From contig CAJUNR010000024.1 of the NCBI GenBank assembly GCA_910587765.1, forward strand, positions 1-64,000: 64,000 nucleotides of DNA. The letters are read 5' to 3'. The stretch is from an uncultured Lachnospiraceae bacterium (GTDB lineage: Bacteria > Bacillota > Clostridia > Lachnospirales > Lachnospiraceae). The notes under the pieces were generated by a model. It ran no database searches. It saw nothing but the letters and a program-made list of their open reading frames with translations, and was not told the origin of the DNA. The position numbers were made by a program, and so were the translations under genes. The stretch's first letter is position 1. Each line of letters starts with the position of its first letter. Below, piece by piece: positions 44,194 to 52,635 of the stretch.

Positions 44194-45201
44194 TTATTTT
44201 CTGCTCTCCGCGTCATAGTAATTCCCGGACAGCGCCTCCACATATTTTCCCGTTCCAATGGCCACGCATTTCATGGGATCCTCCGCCGTCATCGTGTTGA
44301 TGCCGGTCTTGGATTCCAGAAGCTCCTCCAGTCCCCGCAGAAGAGCGCCTCCTCCGGTGAGCACGATTCCCCGGTCCGCAATATCCGCCGTCAGCTCCGG
44401 CGGCGTGCGCTCCAAAACGCTGTGCACCGCTTCCACAATCTGCGCCGTGGATTCTCTGAGCGCCTCCTCGGTCTCCTCGGAGGTCACCGTCACCGTTTTG
44501 GGAAGACCGGTCACCAGATTGCGGCCCCTGACGTCAATGCTGTCCACCTCCGCCCGCGGGTAACAGCTTCCCACTTTGATCTTGATATCCTCCGCGGTTC
44601 TCTCACCGATCAGAAGATTATGCTTCTTGCGCATGAAACGGACAATCGCCTCGTCAAAATCATCTCCCGCAATCTTGACGGACGTACTGACCACCGTGCC
44701 GCTCAGAGAGATGACCGCAATGTCCGTGGTTCCTCCTCCGATATCCACGATCATATTGCCGCAGGGTCTGGAAATATCGATCCCCGCGCCGATCGCCGCC
44801 GCGATCGGTTCTTCAATAATATAGACTTCCCTTGCGCCGGCCTGATAGGTGGCGTCCTCCACTGCCTTTTTCTCCACTTCCGTGACGCCGCTGGGCACGC
44901 AGACCGCGATCCTCGGCTTGCGGAACGTCTTCTTGCCGATCGCCTTGCGGATAAAGAAATTCAGCATCTTCTCAGTCACCGTATAATCGGAGATCACACC
45001 CTGGCGGAGCGGACGCACCGCAACAATGTTGCCCGGCGTACGGCCCAGCATCAGTCTGGCCTCCTCGCCGATCGCCTTGATCTTGCTTGTGTCTCTGTCA
45101 AAAGCCACCACGGACGGCTCCTTCAGCACTACGCCTTTGCCCTTAATATATACAAGAATACTGGCGGTACCCAGATCAATTCCAACATCAATTCCTGCCA
45201 T
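44194..45201 (-). CDS. mreB: Rod-shape protein of the MreB/Mbl family
   Basis: 335 residues of actin fold: phosphate-1 GIDLGTASILVYIKGKGVV, connect-1 region, phosphate-2 MIVDIGGGTTDIAVISL and the adenosine motif GIVLTGGGALLRGLEELL. It forms membrane-bound filaments that guide lateral cell-wall synthesis. GGAGAAC-like ribosome site precedes the ATG. It stands alone without mreCD, which fits the Mbl/MreBH type; the precise paralogue cannot be told. Confidence 0.93.
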   Translation of the reverse strand: MAGIDVGIDLGTASILVYIKGKGVVLKEPSVVAFDRDTSKIKAIGEEARLMLGRTPGNIVAVRPLRQGVISDYTVTEKMLNFFIRKAIGKKTFRKPRIAVCVPSGVTEVEKKAVEDATYQAGAREVYIIEEPIAAAIGAGIDISRPCGNMIVDIGGGTTDIAVISLSGTVVSTSVKIAGDDFDEAIVRFMRKKHNLLIGERTAEDIKIKVGSCYPRAEVDSIDVRGRNLVTGLPKTVTVTSEETEEALRESTAQIVEAVHSVLERTPPELTADIADRGIVLTGGGALLRGLEELLESKTGINTMTAEDPMKCVAIGTGKYVEALSGNYYDAESRK

Positions 45202-45374
45202 GATATGTTCTCCTTTCGTTCCTTCCGTCTATTTAAAAATATGCACATCGTTTCATTCTCAAATGGTTTTCCAGGGAAACGCCGATTCCGTCACCGCTTC
45301 CTCAGAGCCTCCGGCGGATGCGTGCGGCGTCTGCCGTTTCTCTCAGTATTTCCAAAATACCCCGCATTTCTGTC

Positions 45375-45418
45375 AACGTATGGAAAATGAGGACACATTT
45401 TCCATACGTTACATTATA
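45375..45418 (-). promoter_or_regulatory. 15-bp inverted repeat at the predicted mreB start site
   Basis: AACGTATGGAAAATG (45375-45389) and its exact complement (45396-45410) around a 6-nt loop. A perfect minus-strand TATAAT (45418-45413) would place the RNA start at its edge. Either a repressor operator or a 5' mRNA hairpin. Confidence 0.55.
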
Positions 45419-45454
45419 ACCAATAAACCGCAAAAAGAAAAGACTTTATTTCAC

Positions 45455-46720
45455 TTAATTTAACTCCGCAATTCTGGATACGCCCACGTAGAGTTCCGAT
45501 ATTTTATACCAGGTCCGGTAGTCGACCGTCCCCGTGACAGGGAGCCCGAAAACGGACTGGAATTTCTCCACGGCCGCCCTTGTCGCCGGACCGTAGATGC
45601 CGTCTGCGACGATTCTCGGAAGCGCCGGATATGCGCCGGCGATCACGTTCAGCTCTTCCTGCATCTGCCGTACCTTCGCGCCTGTGGCTCCCTCCGACAG
45701 CTCATAGCCCGGCCACGACGAAGGAACGCCGGAGATCTCGACCGCCGTATTGATGTAGATGCTCTCCCCGTAATAGTAGCGGAGAATCTCAATTGCCGAA
45801 TATCCGCGTTCCCCCAGTTCCTGCGCTCCCCACTGGCTCATCCAGTTAGGACACGTAACCCGCCTTCCGTCGCAGTACTGCGTCAGGATCGGCTGTTTCA
45901 CGTTCGGTCTGGACAGATAATTGCCGTACATCTCATCCACCACGTCAGAAATGGTCTGGAAGATGTTTCTCCCGTAGATCCATTTCTGATCAAAGGCCGT
46001 GGAGGTTGTGATCGTAAAATCATACCCCTTGTTCCGATACCATTCCGTGTAGACCCGGTTCAGCACAAAGGACATGATTGCCAGTACATTGGCGCGGATG
46101 GCCGCATCCGTCCAGGTGGCATAGATTTCACTCGAAGCCACGTTCTTGATGTAATCCTTGAACCGCACCCAGTAATTTCCGGCGCTGGAATCCGTGGGCA
46201 CGCCGTCGTGCACGATCACGTATTCCGGAATCACCACCCGGCTTAAAACTATCTCGCCCGTCTCCGAGGTCGGCTTGATCTCCTCCTCCGCAATCTTGGG
46301 CGGGAATGTGCCGAACAGCGTATGCGGTCCGATGACGATCCGTTCAAACTCTTCTTCCGGCACTGCCGCCGGCATATGGATCTCCTGAATCGCCAGCACG
46401 TCCGGAAGAATCTCCGTACCTGCCACCTCCACGTCCTCATAGCCTTCCCGGCTGGCGCGGACAGTGTATTCCGCGTAAGGCTGTTCCTCCGAATACTGCG
46501 TACTGTACACTTCCGGCGGGGCGGGAAGGAAGATGATCTGCGTCATTCCCGATTCGTCTGTCGTATACTGTCTGATCTCGCTGTCCGGATCTCCTTCATA
46601 GGAGATTTCCACCCGTGCCCCGGCAACCGGCTTCATGCTCTGCCCTTCCAGCAGACGCACCTGCAGCCGGCCTTCCTCCGCTGGAAGACGGGGTGTATTT
46701 TCAAATTCATTTTCCGGCAT
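45455..46720 (-). CDS. SpoIID-like protein with C-terminal peptidoglycan-binding domain
   Basis: 421 residues. N-terminal carboxypeptidase-regulatory-like beta domain (about 18-115), then a SpoIID-type central part with the typical WMSQWGAQELGERGYSAIEILRYYYG (about 290-315), then a peptidoglycan-binding type 1 domain (about 345-412, GATGAKVRQMQEELN). No signal peptide was seen, which is odd for a wall protein. It may act in sporulation-related peptidoglycan turnover. The ribosome site GAGG lies inside a hairpin (46726-46768). Confidence 0.75.
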   Translation of the reverse strand: MPENEFENTPRLPAEEGRLQVRLLEGQSMKPVAGARVEISYEGDPDSEIRQYTTDESGMTQIIFLPAPPEVYSTQYSEEQPYAEYTVRASREGYEDVEVAGTEILPDVLAIQEIHMPAAVPEEEFERIVIGPHTLFGTFPPKIAEEEIKPTSETGEIVLSRVVIPEYVIVHDGVPTDSSAGNYWVRFKDYIKNVASSEIYATWTDAAIRANVLAIMSFVLNRVYTEWYRNKGYDFTITTSTAFDQKWIYGRNIFQTISDVVDEMYGNYLSRPNVKQPILTQYCDGRRVTCPNWMSQWGAQELGERGYSAIEILRYYYGESIYINTAVEISGVPSSWPGYELSEGATGAKVRQMQEELNVIAGAYPALPRIVADGIYGPATRAAVEKFQSVFGLPVTGTVDYRTWYKISELYVGVSRIAELN

Positions 46721-46725
46721 AAAAA

Positions 46726-46768
46726 GGCCTCATTTCGATTATTATTTCTATAATATATGAATGAGGCC
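46726..46768 (-). terminator. Hairpin after nadE containing the next gene's ribosome site
   Basis: GGCCTCATT and AATGAGGCC pair over 9 bp across 25 nt; TTTTT follows and runs straight into the ATG of the next gene. It is terminator-shaped, and the GAGG of the 3' arm is the best ribosome site for that gene. Confidence 0.6.
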
Positions 46769-46805
46769 CGCTTTAATTCCTTATTTTACCCTGTTTGTCC
46801 CTGCT

Positions 46806-48722
46806 CTATACAAGTTCCTCCAGGCATTTCAGCCACAGAGCGGCGCTGGCGTCGCTCGGCATCCGCAGATCTCCTCTTGGAGATACGGCTACCGATCCGA
46901 CTTTCGGTCCGTCCGGCAGGCAGGAACGCTTGAACTGCTGAGAGAAAAACCGCCGGCAGAACGTTTTCAGCCATTTTAAGATCACGTCGTCTTCATACTC
47001 CCCGCCGAAAGCCTGTCTGGCCAGCCAGTAGATTTTGTCCGGAGCAAAGCCGAACCGAAGCATATAATACAGATAGAAATCATGAAGCTCATAAGGACCG
47101 ACCAGGTCTTCCGTCTTCTGGGCGATCACTCCGTCTCTGGGCGGAAGGAGCTCCGGACTCACCGGTGTGTCCAGAATATCGAGGAGCACTGCGGACAGCT
47201 TTCCGTCCCCGCAGGTATCCGCGTAATACCGGACCAGATGCCGGACCAGCGTCTTTGGCACGGATGCATTCACGCCGTACATGGACATGTGATCTCCGTT
47301 GTAGGTGGCCCAGCCAAGCGCCAGCTCCGACATATCGCCGGTTCCCACCACCATGCCCCCGGTCTGATTGGCAAGGTCCATCAGCACCTGCGTGCGTTCT
47401 CTGGCCTGTGAATTTTCATAAGTCACGTCATGCCGGCCCTGATCCTGGCCGATGTCCCGGAAATGAACCGTCACCGCTTCTCTGATATCCACCTCGAGAA
47501 GCTCGGCGCCCAGTCTGCGGGTCAGCTCGCAGGCGTTGCTGTAGGTTCGGTCTGTAGTGCCGAAGCAGGGCATCGTCACGGCTCTGATGCAGCTTCTTTC
47601 AAGCCCGAGAAGATCTGCGGCCCTGGCCGTCACCAGAAGCGCCAGGGTGGAATCCAGCCCGCCGGAAATTCCGACGACCACGCTCTGGCATCCGGTATGC
47701 TCCAGGCGCTTCTTCAAACCCATGGCCTGAATCGTGAGAATCTCTTCGCAGCGCTTCTCCCTCTCTTCTTTCTCTCCCGGAACAAAAGGAGCCTTATCGA
47801 TCTGCCGCTCGAGAGGCGCGTCCCACGGCTTCATGGAATACGGCACGAGGGCATAATCCGGCGCATCCGCCGACACCCGGAACGTCGAGAGTCGCCTGCG
47901 CTCCCCAATCAGTCTCTCAATGTCCAGTTCTCCGTAGATGGTCTCATTCCGGAACCGGCGGGATTCCCCGAGGATCGTTCCGTTCTCGCAGATCAGGTGA
48001 TGACCGCCGAACACAAGATCGGTAGAAGATTCCCCTTCTCCGGCGCCTGCATAGATATAACCGCATACCAGCTTTCCCGACTGGATGCGAAGAAGATCCC
48101 GTCGGTAGGCTTCCTTTCCTGTAATCTCGTCGCTGGCGGACAGATTCACGATCACGGCCGCTCCGTGAAGCGCATGGCGGACACTGGGCGGATCCGGCGC
48201 CCAGACATCCTCGCAGATCTCGGCCGCCGTCAGAAGGCCGGGCATGTCCCGGCACGAGAAAAGAATATCCGTCCCGAACGGCACCCGGCGGCCTTCCCAC
48301 TCCAGGAAGGTATATTCTTCCGGCGCTTCCGCAAAATGACGCGCTTCGTAAAATTCACCATAATTGGGAATGCAGGTCTTAGGCACCAGCCCGAGCAGCT
48401 TTCCGTCCGAAAAGCCCGCCGCCGTGTTATAAAGTTTTCCTCTGACTTCCAGAGGAAGGCCCACAAAGAACAGCCCGTCCATCCCCTCGCTCGCCTCCAC
48501 AATCCGCAGAAGCGCTTCCCGCGACCGCTTCAGCAAAAGTTCCTGCAGGAACAGTTCCCCGCACGTATATCCGCTGATGCAAAGCTCCGGAAATACCAGA
48601 ATCCGGGCTCCGTGCCCCCAGGCTTCCTTCATCAGCCGGATAATTTCCTGCGCATTATACTCCGTGTCCGCCACCCTGATCTTCGGCGCCAGCGCCGCCG
48701 TTTTCACAAATCCATACCGCAT
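46806..48722 (-). CDS. nadE: Glutamine-dependent NAD+ synthase
   Basis: 638 residues. An N-terminal carbon-nitrogen hydrolase domain (1-270) supplies ammonia: Glu in LVFPELCISGY, Lys in GLVPKTCIPNYGEFYE, Cys in AAEICEDVW. The C-terminal synthetase domain (about 320-638) has the ATP-pyrophosphatase loop VVGISGGLDSTLAL. It amidates deamido-NAD+ in the last step of NAD+ synthesis. I chose the ATG at 48722 with AAGGAG upstream rather than the ATG 30 nt earlier. Follows hslO closely. Confidence 0.96.
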   Translation of the reverse strand: MRYGFVKTAALAPKIRVADTEYNAQEIIRLMKEAWGHGARILVFPELCISGYTCGELFLQELLLKRSREALLRIVEASEGMDGLFFVGLPLEVRGKLYNTAAGFSDGKLLGLVPKTCIPNYGEFYEARHFAEAPEEYTFLEWEGRRVPFGTDILFSCRDMPGLLTAAEICEDVWAPDPPSVRHALHGAAVIVNLSASDEITGKEAYRRDLLRIQSGKLVCGYIYAGAGEGESSTDLVFGGHHLICENGTILGESRRFRNETIYGELDIERLIGERRRLSTFRVSADAPDYALVPYSMKPWDAPLERQIDKAPFVPGEKEEREKRCEEILTIQAMGLKKRLEHTGCQSVVVGISGGLDSTLALLVTARAADLLGLERSCIRAVTMPCFGTTDRTYSNACELTRRLGAELLEVDIREAVTVHFRDIGQDQGRHDVTYENSQARERTQVLMDLANQTGGMVVGTGDMSELALGWATYNGDHMSMYGVNASVPKTLVRHLVRYYADTCGDGKLSAVLLDILDTPVSPELLPPRDGVIAQKTEDLVGPYELHDFYLYYMLRFGFAPDKIYWLARQAFGGEYEDDVILKWLKTFCRRFFSQQFKRSCLPDGPKVGSVAVSPRGDLRMPSDASAALWLKCLEELV

Positions 48723-48765
48723 ACTTTTACTCCTTCGTTCCGCTTCTTTCATAGCCGCCGTTCTC

Positions 48766-49647
48766 TCACCGGCGGCCGTTTCTGATGATTCTTTTTAAAT
48801 CTTCTGTCGTAAATTCGTACGCCTGGTTGCAGAAATGACAGCGGATTTCAACCGGCTTCCCCTCCTGCACCATCTCGTTCAGATCCTTTCTGCCGATACC
48901 GGCGATCACTTTCTCCACCCGCTCTTTGCAGCAGTTGCAGGTGAAGGAAGCCTCCGTCTCCTCCAGAAACTCCACCTGAAATTCCCCGATCAGTTCTTCC
49001 AGAAGGCGCTCCGGCGTATACCCCCGGTCCAGATAGTCCGTGACGGACTCCATCGCCGTCAGCTTTTTCTCCAGCCGGCCGACCACCTTCTCCGAAGCAA
49101 AAGGCAGAAGCTGAATAATGAATCCGCCCGCCTGCTTCACCGTATTGTCCCGGTTCATCAGCACTCCCAGCCCTACGGAGGAAGGCGTCTGCTCGGAACT
49201 GGCAAAATACCAGGTCAGATCGTCCGCGATCTCCCCGGTCTTCAGCTCCGTCTGTCCTACGTAGGGTTCTTTCAGGCCCAGATCCCGAATGACGCTCAAT
49301 ACGCCCAGATCCAGCGCTCCCCCCACATTCAGCTTGCCTCTGGCGTCCGGAGGCAGCATTACCTGCGGCTCCTCGGCAAACCCTTTCACATGTCCTCTGG
49401 AATCCGCCGTCACCGTCAGCCCTTTCACAGGCCCGCTGCACCGGATCTGAAGGGTCAGCAGATCCTTTTCTCCTTTCATCATGATGCCCATCATGGCTCC
49501 CGCCGTCAGAAGCCGTCCCAGCGCCGCCGTCACTACCGGGCTTGTATCGTGCCTGCTCCGGGCCGTCTCCACGATCTCCCTCGAAGTCATGGCAAACGCG
49601 CGGATTTGCCCCTCGGCAGCCGTAGCCCTTACAATATAGTCTCTCAA
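48766..49647 (-). CDS. hslO: Redox-regulated chaperone Hsp33
   Basis: 293 residues starting LRDYIVRATAAEGQIRAFA at a TTG codon (49647), with AAGGAAAG upstream. Longer readings add over 60 residues antisense to the next gene and exceed the family's roughly 290-residue length. The C-terminal zinc centre is complete (TCNCC...CHFCNQAYEF). Oxidation releases zinc and turns the protein into an ATP-independent holdase. Lies between the methyltransferase gene and nadE. Confidence 0.95.
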   Translation of the reverse strand: MRDYIVRATAAEGQIRAFAMTSREIVETARSRHDTSPVVTAALGRLLTAGAMMGIMMKGEKDLLTLQIRCSGPVKGLTVTADSRGHVKGFAEEPQVMLPPDARGKLNVGGALDLGVLSVIRDLGLKEPYVGQTELKTGEIADDLTWYFASSEQTPSSVGLGVLMNRDNTVKQAGGFIIQLLPFASEKVVGRLEKKLTAMESVTDYLDRGYTPERLLEELIGEFQVEFLEETEASFTCNCCKERVEKVIAGIGRKDLNEMVQEGKPVEIRCHFCNQAYEFTTEDLKRIIRNGRR

Positions 49648-49675
49648 AATGTCTTTCCTTTCCCTGTTTACAACT

Positions 49676-50431
49676 CTATTTCGGTCTTCTCCTGCATACC
49701 ACGCAGACTCTCTCGGAATTCTCCCCCGCGGGCTCCTTCGTGTACGCGTCGCAGATCCGCAGAAGCTCAAGTCCGGACTGCTCCACAAGCCTCTGCACCG
49801 TGTCGATCGTATAGGCCCGCTGGTAATGGCACTCCTCATATTTTCTATAATACCCCGAATCTTCGCGGATGAAAAGGGTCAGATCGTATTCGTTGATCAT
49901 TTCTTCTTCATCGTAGCTGTTTTCCCAGATAAAACTCCCTTCTTCCCGGTTCTCCGCAATCGTCTGCTCCCCCAGCAGCTCCCGGTACTTGTACTCGGTA
50001 TTGAGATCGAAGACGAACAGCCCGCCGTAATCCAGATAATTCCGCGCGGCCGCCGTCAGTACGTTCAGAAAATCCGCTTCCTCCAGCAGATAGTTCATGG
50101 AGTCGCAGACGCTGACAATGGCGCGCACCGTGCCGTACAGCTCAAATTCTCTCATATCCTGACACAGATAAAGAATGTCGTGTCCGGATGCCTCTCTCCT
50201 CTGTACGGCTACCTCCAGCATCTCTTCCGACCGGTCGATACCGATCATGTCGTACCCCGCCTGCGCGAGCAGCTCCGTCATCCGGCCGGTCCCGCATCCC
50301 AGATCCAAAACCAGGCCGTCCCGGACCCCGTATTCCTCCAGCAGTTCCCGGATCCACAGACTCCACTGGGCGTACGGCACGTCCTCCATAAACAAGTCGT
50401 AGACTTGTGCAAATCCTCCGTATATCTCCAT
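49676..50431 (-). CDS. Class I SAM-dependent methyltransferase
   Basis: 251 residues. SAM-binding motif I is VLDLGCGTGRMTELLAQAGYDMIGIDRSEEML (about 40-72), with motif II near SVCDSMNYLLEEADF. YDLFMEDVPYAQWSLWI near the start is typical of this clostridial group. The target is unknown. The ATG at 50431 has AAAGGGGG upstream and gives the right domain start. It precedes hslO by 28 bp. Confidence 0.85.
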   Translation of the reverse strand: MEIYGGFAQVYDLFMEDVPYAQWSLWIRELLEEYGVRDGLVLDLGCGTGRMTELLAQAGYDMIGIDRSEEMLEVAVQRREASGHDILYLCQDMREFELYGTVRAIVSVCDSMNYLLEEADFLNVLTAAARNYLDYGGLFVFDLNTEYKYRELLGEQTIAENREEGSFIWENSYDEEEMINEYDLTLFIREDSGYYRKYEECHYQRAYTIDTVQRLVEQSGLELLRICDAYTKEPAGENSERVCVVCRRRPK

Positions 50432-50462
50432 CCCTGCCCCCTTTCCTTCAATGTACAAACTT

Positions 50463-50492
50463 GAAGACCCCGCGGCAAACTGCGGGGTCTTC
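50463..50492 (-). terminator. Terminator hairpin after crh
   Basis: GAAGACCCCGC, 8-nt loop, GCGGGGTCTTC. The following T-run is weak (AAGTTTGT on the minus strand). Confidence 0.6.
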
Positions 50493-50521
50493 GATCATCT
50501 ATCATATCATCCTGCTTACTC

Positions 50522-50791
50522 TTACTGCTCCTGCTGGTTATTACTGCTCAGATATTTTTCGATATTCTCAATCGCATCCACTTCGTCGCTTCCCTCTGCG
50601 GACACCAGAACCGATTCTCCCGCAGACAGGCCAAGCGTCATCATACCCATGATACTTTTCGCATTGACCTTCTTGTCACCGATCTCCACGTATATCCTGC
50701 TGTCATACTGACTTGCCACCTGGACCAATACTGCTGTCGGTCTGGCTTCCAGTCCATCAGCGATCTGAATCGTGATTGGTTTTTTGATCAT
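50522..50791 (-). CDS. crh: Crh-like HPr-family protein lacking the catalytic histidine
   Basis: 89 residues of HPr fold. Position 15, the phosphorylated His of HPr, is Glu here (IADGLEARPTA), while Ser46, target of HPr kinase, is kept in VNAKSIMGMM. Bacillus Crh likewise lacks His15. The gene follows whiA by 1 nt, as crh does in Bacillus. It should therefore act in carbon regulation through Ser46 phosphorylation, not in sugar uptake. The C-terminus ends in a polar tail (SSNNQQEQ). Confidence 0.85.
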   Translation of the reverse strand: MIKKPITIQIADGLEARPTAVLVQVASQYDSRIYVEIGDKKVNAKSIMGMMTLGLSAGESVLVSAEGSDEVDAIENIEKYLSSNNQQEQ

Positions 50792-50792
50792 T

Positions 50793-51740
50793 TTACTCCT
50801 CCTCGCCCTTACGCAATTGTTCTGCAATAAGACTCAGCTTACGCAGACGATGATTCACTCCGGATTTCCCGACCGGGGGAGACAGCATGTCTCCCAGTTC
50901 CTTCAGGCTTGCATCCGGATGTTCAAGCCTCAGTCTGGCAATCTCCTCCAGACTCCCGGAAAGTTCGTGCAGTCCTTTGCGGGCCTCGATATAACGAATA
51001 TCTTCCGCCTGACGGACCGCGGCGGCAACCGTCTTGTTCAGATTCGCGGTCTCACAGTTTACCTTCCGGTTCACCGTGTTGCGCACCTCTTTCACAATCC
51101 GTACATTCTCGAGCTGCATCAGCGATACATGAGCCCCCATAAGCCCCAGAAGCTCCACGATCTGTGAACCCTCTTTTACATAGACCACATGGTGCCTCTT
51201 TCTCAGCACGATCCTCGCATCAATCCCGTACTGTCCCAGAAGCACCTGAAGCTGCCGGGCTTTTTCATCCGAAGAACACACAATCTCAAAATGATAGGAT
51301 TTCTCCGGATCGCTCACGGATCCCGCTGCGAGAAATGCACCTCTGATAAAAGCACGTCTGCAGCAGTTCTGCTTCAACAGCCGGTTATGTATCGGCGACA
51401 TGCACTCTTGAATGTTTCCGTCCGCGTCGAGCAGATGCGTTTCACTCAGCAGCCTTCTGGCTTCCCGGTCCCTGCGTACCACGACCGAATAGAAACGCGC
51501 CTCACGGCTCTTTCGGACAGCCACCTCCGCTCTAATATTAAATGCTTTTCTCAATAATGTAAAGTACTTTCTTGCAACTGGAAGATTTTCCGTCTGTATT
51601 TTTACGCAGTAGCGGTTATTTTCTGTAATGATAATCTTTCCGCAGAGGCTTAAAACAGCAGCAGTTTCTGCCAGTCTGCAGTGACGGCCCGCAGACGCCG
51701 GGCGGGAAAGTTCTTCCTTGATATCTGAGGAAAATGACAT
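50793..51740 (-). CDS. whiA: DNA-binding protein WhiA
   Basis: 315 residues starting MSFSSDIKEELSR. It has the LAGLIDADG-like N-terminal domain (GAFLAAGSVSDPEKSYHFEI) and a C-terminal helix-turn-helix (LEEIARLRLEHPDASLKELGDMLSPPVGKSGVNHRLRKL). WhiA affects sporulation or cell division genes in Gram-positives. GGGAGGAC lies before the ATG at 51740. In operon with rapZ before it and crh after it. Confidence 0.95.
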   Translation of the reverse strand: MSFSSDIKEELSRPASAGRHCRLAETAAVLSLCGKIIITENNRYCVKIQTENLPVARKYFTLLRKAFNIRAEVAVRKSREARFYSVVVRRDREARRLLSETHLLDADGNIQECMSPIHNRLLKQNCCRRAFIRGAFLAAGSVSDPEKSYHFEIVCSSDEKARQLQVLLGQYGIDARIVLRKRHHVVYVKEGSQIVELLGLMGAHVSLMQLENVRIVKEVRNTVNRKVNCETANLNKTVAAAVRQAEDIRYIEARKGLHELSGSLEEIARLRLEHPDASLKELGDMLSPPVGKSGVNHRLRKLSLIAEQLRKGEEE

Positions 51741-51759
51741 GACCCCGTCCTCCCTGCCG

Positions 51760-52635
51760 TTATTTGCCGCGGGCAGCGTCCTTGCCGATGTCGCGGTGGT
51801 CCAGCTTGACGCCGTAATCGTTCTGATTCTGCAGACGCTCATACAGTTTGTTGGCCAGCGTGACGGACCGGTGTTTGCCGCCCGTGCAGCCGATGGCGAT
51901 GACCAGTTGGTTTTTGCCTTCCAGAACATAGTTGGGGACCAGAAAACGGACCATATCGTCCAGCTTGTCCAGAAATACGTGCGCCATATCAAAGCTCATG
52001 ACGAAATTCTGAATCTGCGGATCATTGCCGGTCAGACGCCGAAGCTCCTCATAGTAGTAGGGATTGGGAAGGAAACGCACGTCAAACACCAGATCCGCGT
52101 CGCTGGGAATCCCGTACTTGAAGCCGAAGGACAGAACCGTGATCATCAGGTTCTTGAACTCCCGGTTCTGAACGAAGATTTTGTCCAGCTCCTGCTTCAG
52201 TTCCCGCACGAGAAGCTGGCTGGTATCAATAATATAATCTGCGTGTTTCTTCAGAAAAACAAGCCGCTCCCGCTCCAGAATGATCCCCTGCTCAATCCTT
52301 CCGGACTCGGCAAGGGGGTGCATCCGCCTGGTCTCCTTGTAACGCTTCACCAGAATCTCATTGCCCGCGTCCAGAAAGAGAATCTCATAGGGAATACCCT
52401 GTACGACCATGTGTTCCAGAATCTGCTCCATCTGTCCGAGCGCCTTTCCGCTGCGAATGTCCAGGCCGACCGCCACCTTTGTAATCTCGCTGTTGCCCGA
52501 CGCGGTCAGTTCCGCAAACTTGTCCACAAAAGGAACCGGAAGATTATCCACGCAGAAATATCCCGCGTCTTCCAGAATCTTCAGCGCCGTCGCCTTGCCC
52601 GCGCCGGACATGCCGGTCACAATTACCAGTCTCAT
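51760..52635 (-). CDS. rapZ: RNase adapter protein RapZ (YvcJ family)
   Basis: 291 residues. P-loop VTGMSGAGKATALKILEDAGYFCVDNLP at the N-terminus and a conserved C-terminal GCTGGKHRSVTLANKL region. The family binds nucleotide and, in Escherichia coli, guides small-RNA decay. The start overlaps the murB stop by 4 nt. yvcK, normally between rapZ and whiA in Bacillus, is missing. Confidence 0.95.
   Translation of the reverse strand: MRLVIVTGMSGAGKATALKILEDAGYFCVDNLPVPFVDKFAELTASGNSEITKVAVGLDIRSGKALGQMEQILEHMVVQGIPYEILFLDAGNEILVKRYKETRRMHPLAESGRIEQGIILERERLVFLKKHADYIIDTSQLLVRELKQELDKIFVQNREFKNLMITVLSFGFKYGIPSDADLVFDVRFLPNPYYYEELRRLTGNDPQIQNFVMSFDMAHVFLDKLDDMVRFLVPNYVLEGKNQLVIAIGCTGGKHRSVTLANKLYERLQNQNDYGVKLDHRDIGKDAARGK

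Noticed and set aside
41874..44300. 808-residue plus-strand open frame
   Set aside because: Antisense shadow of recD2, whose helicase motifs are clear.
49648..49839. N-terminal extension of Hsp33
   Set aside because: The extra residues overlap the methyltransferase gene and do not match Hsp33; a TTG with a ribosome site gives the family length.
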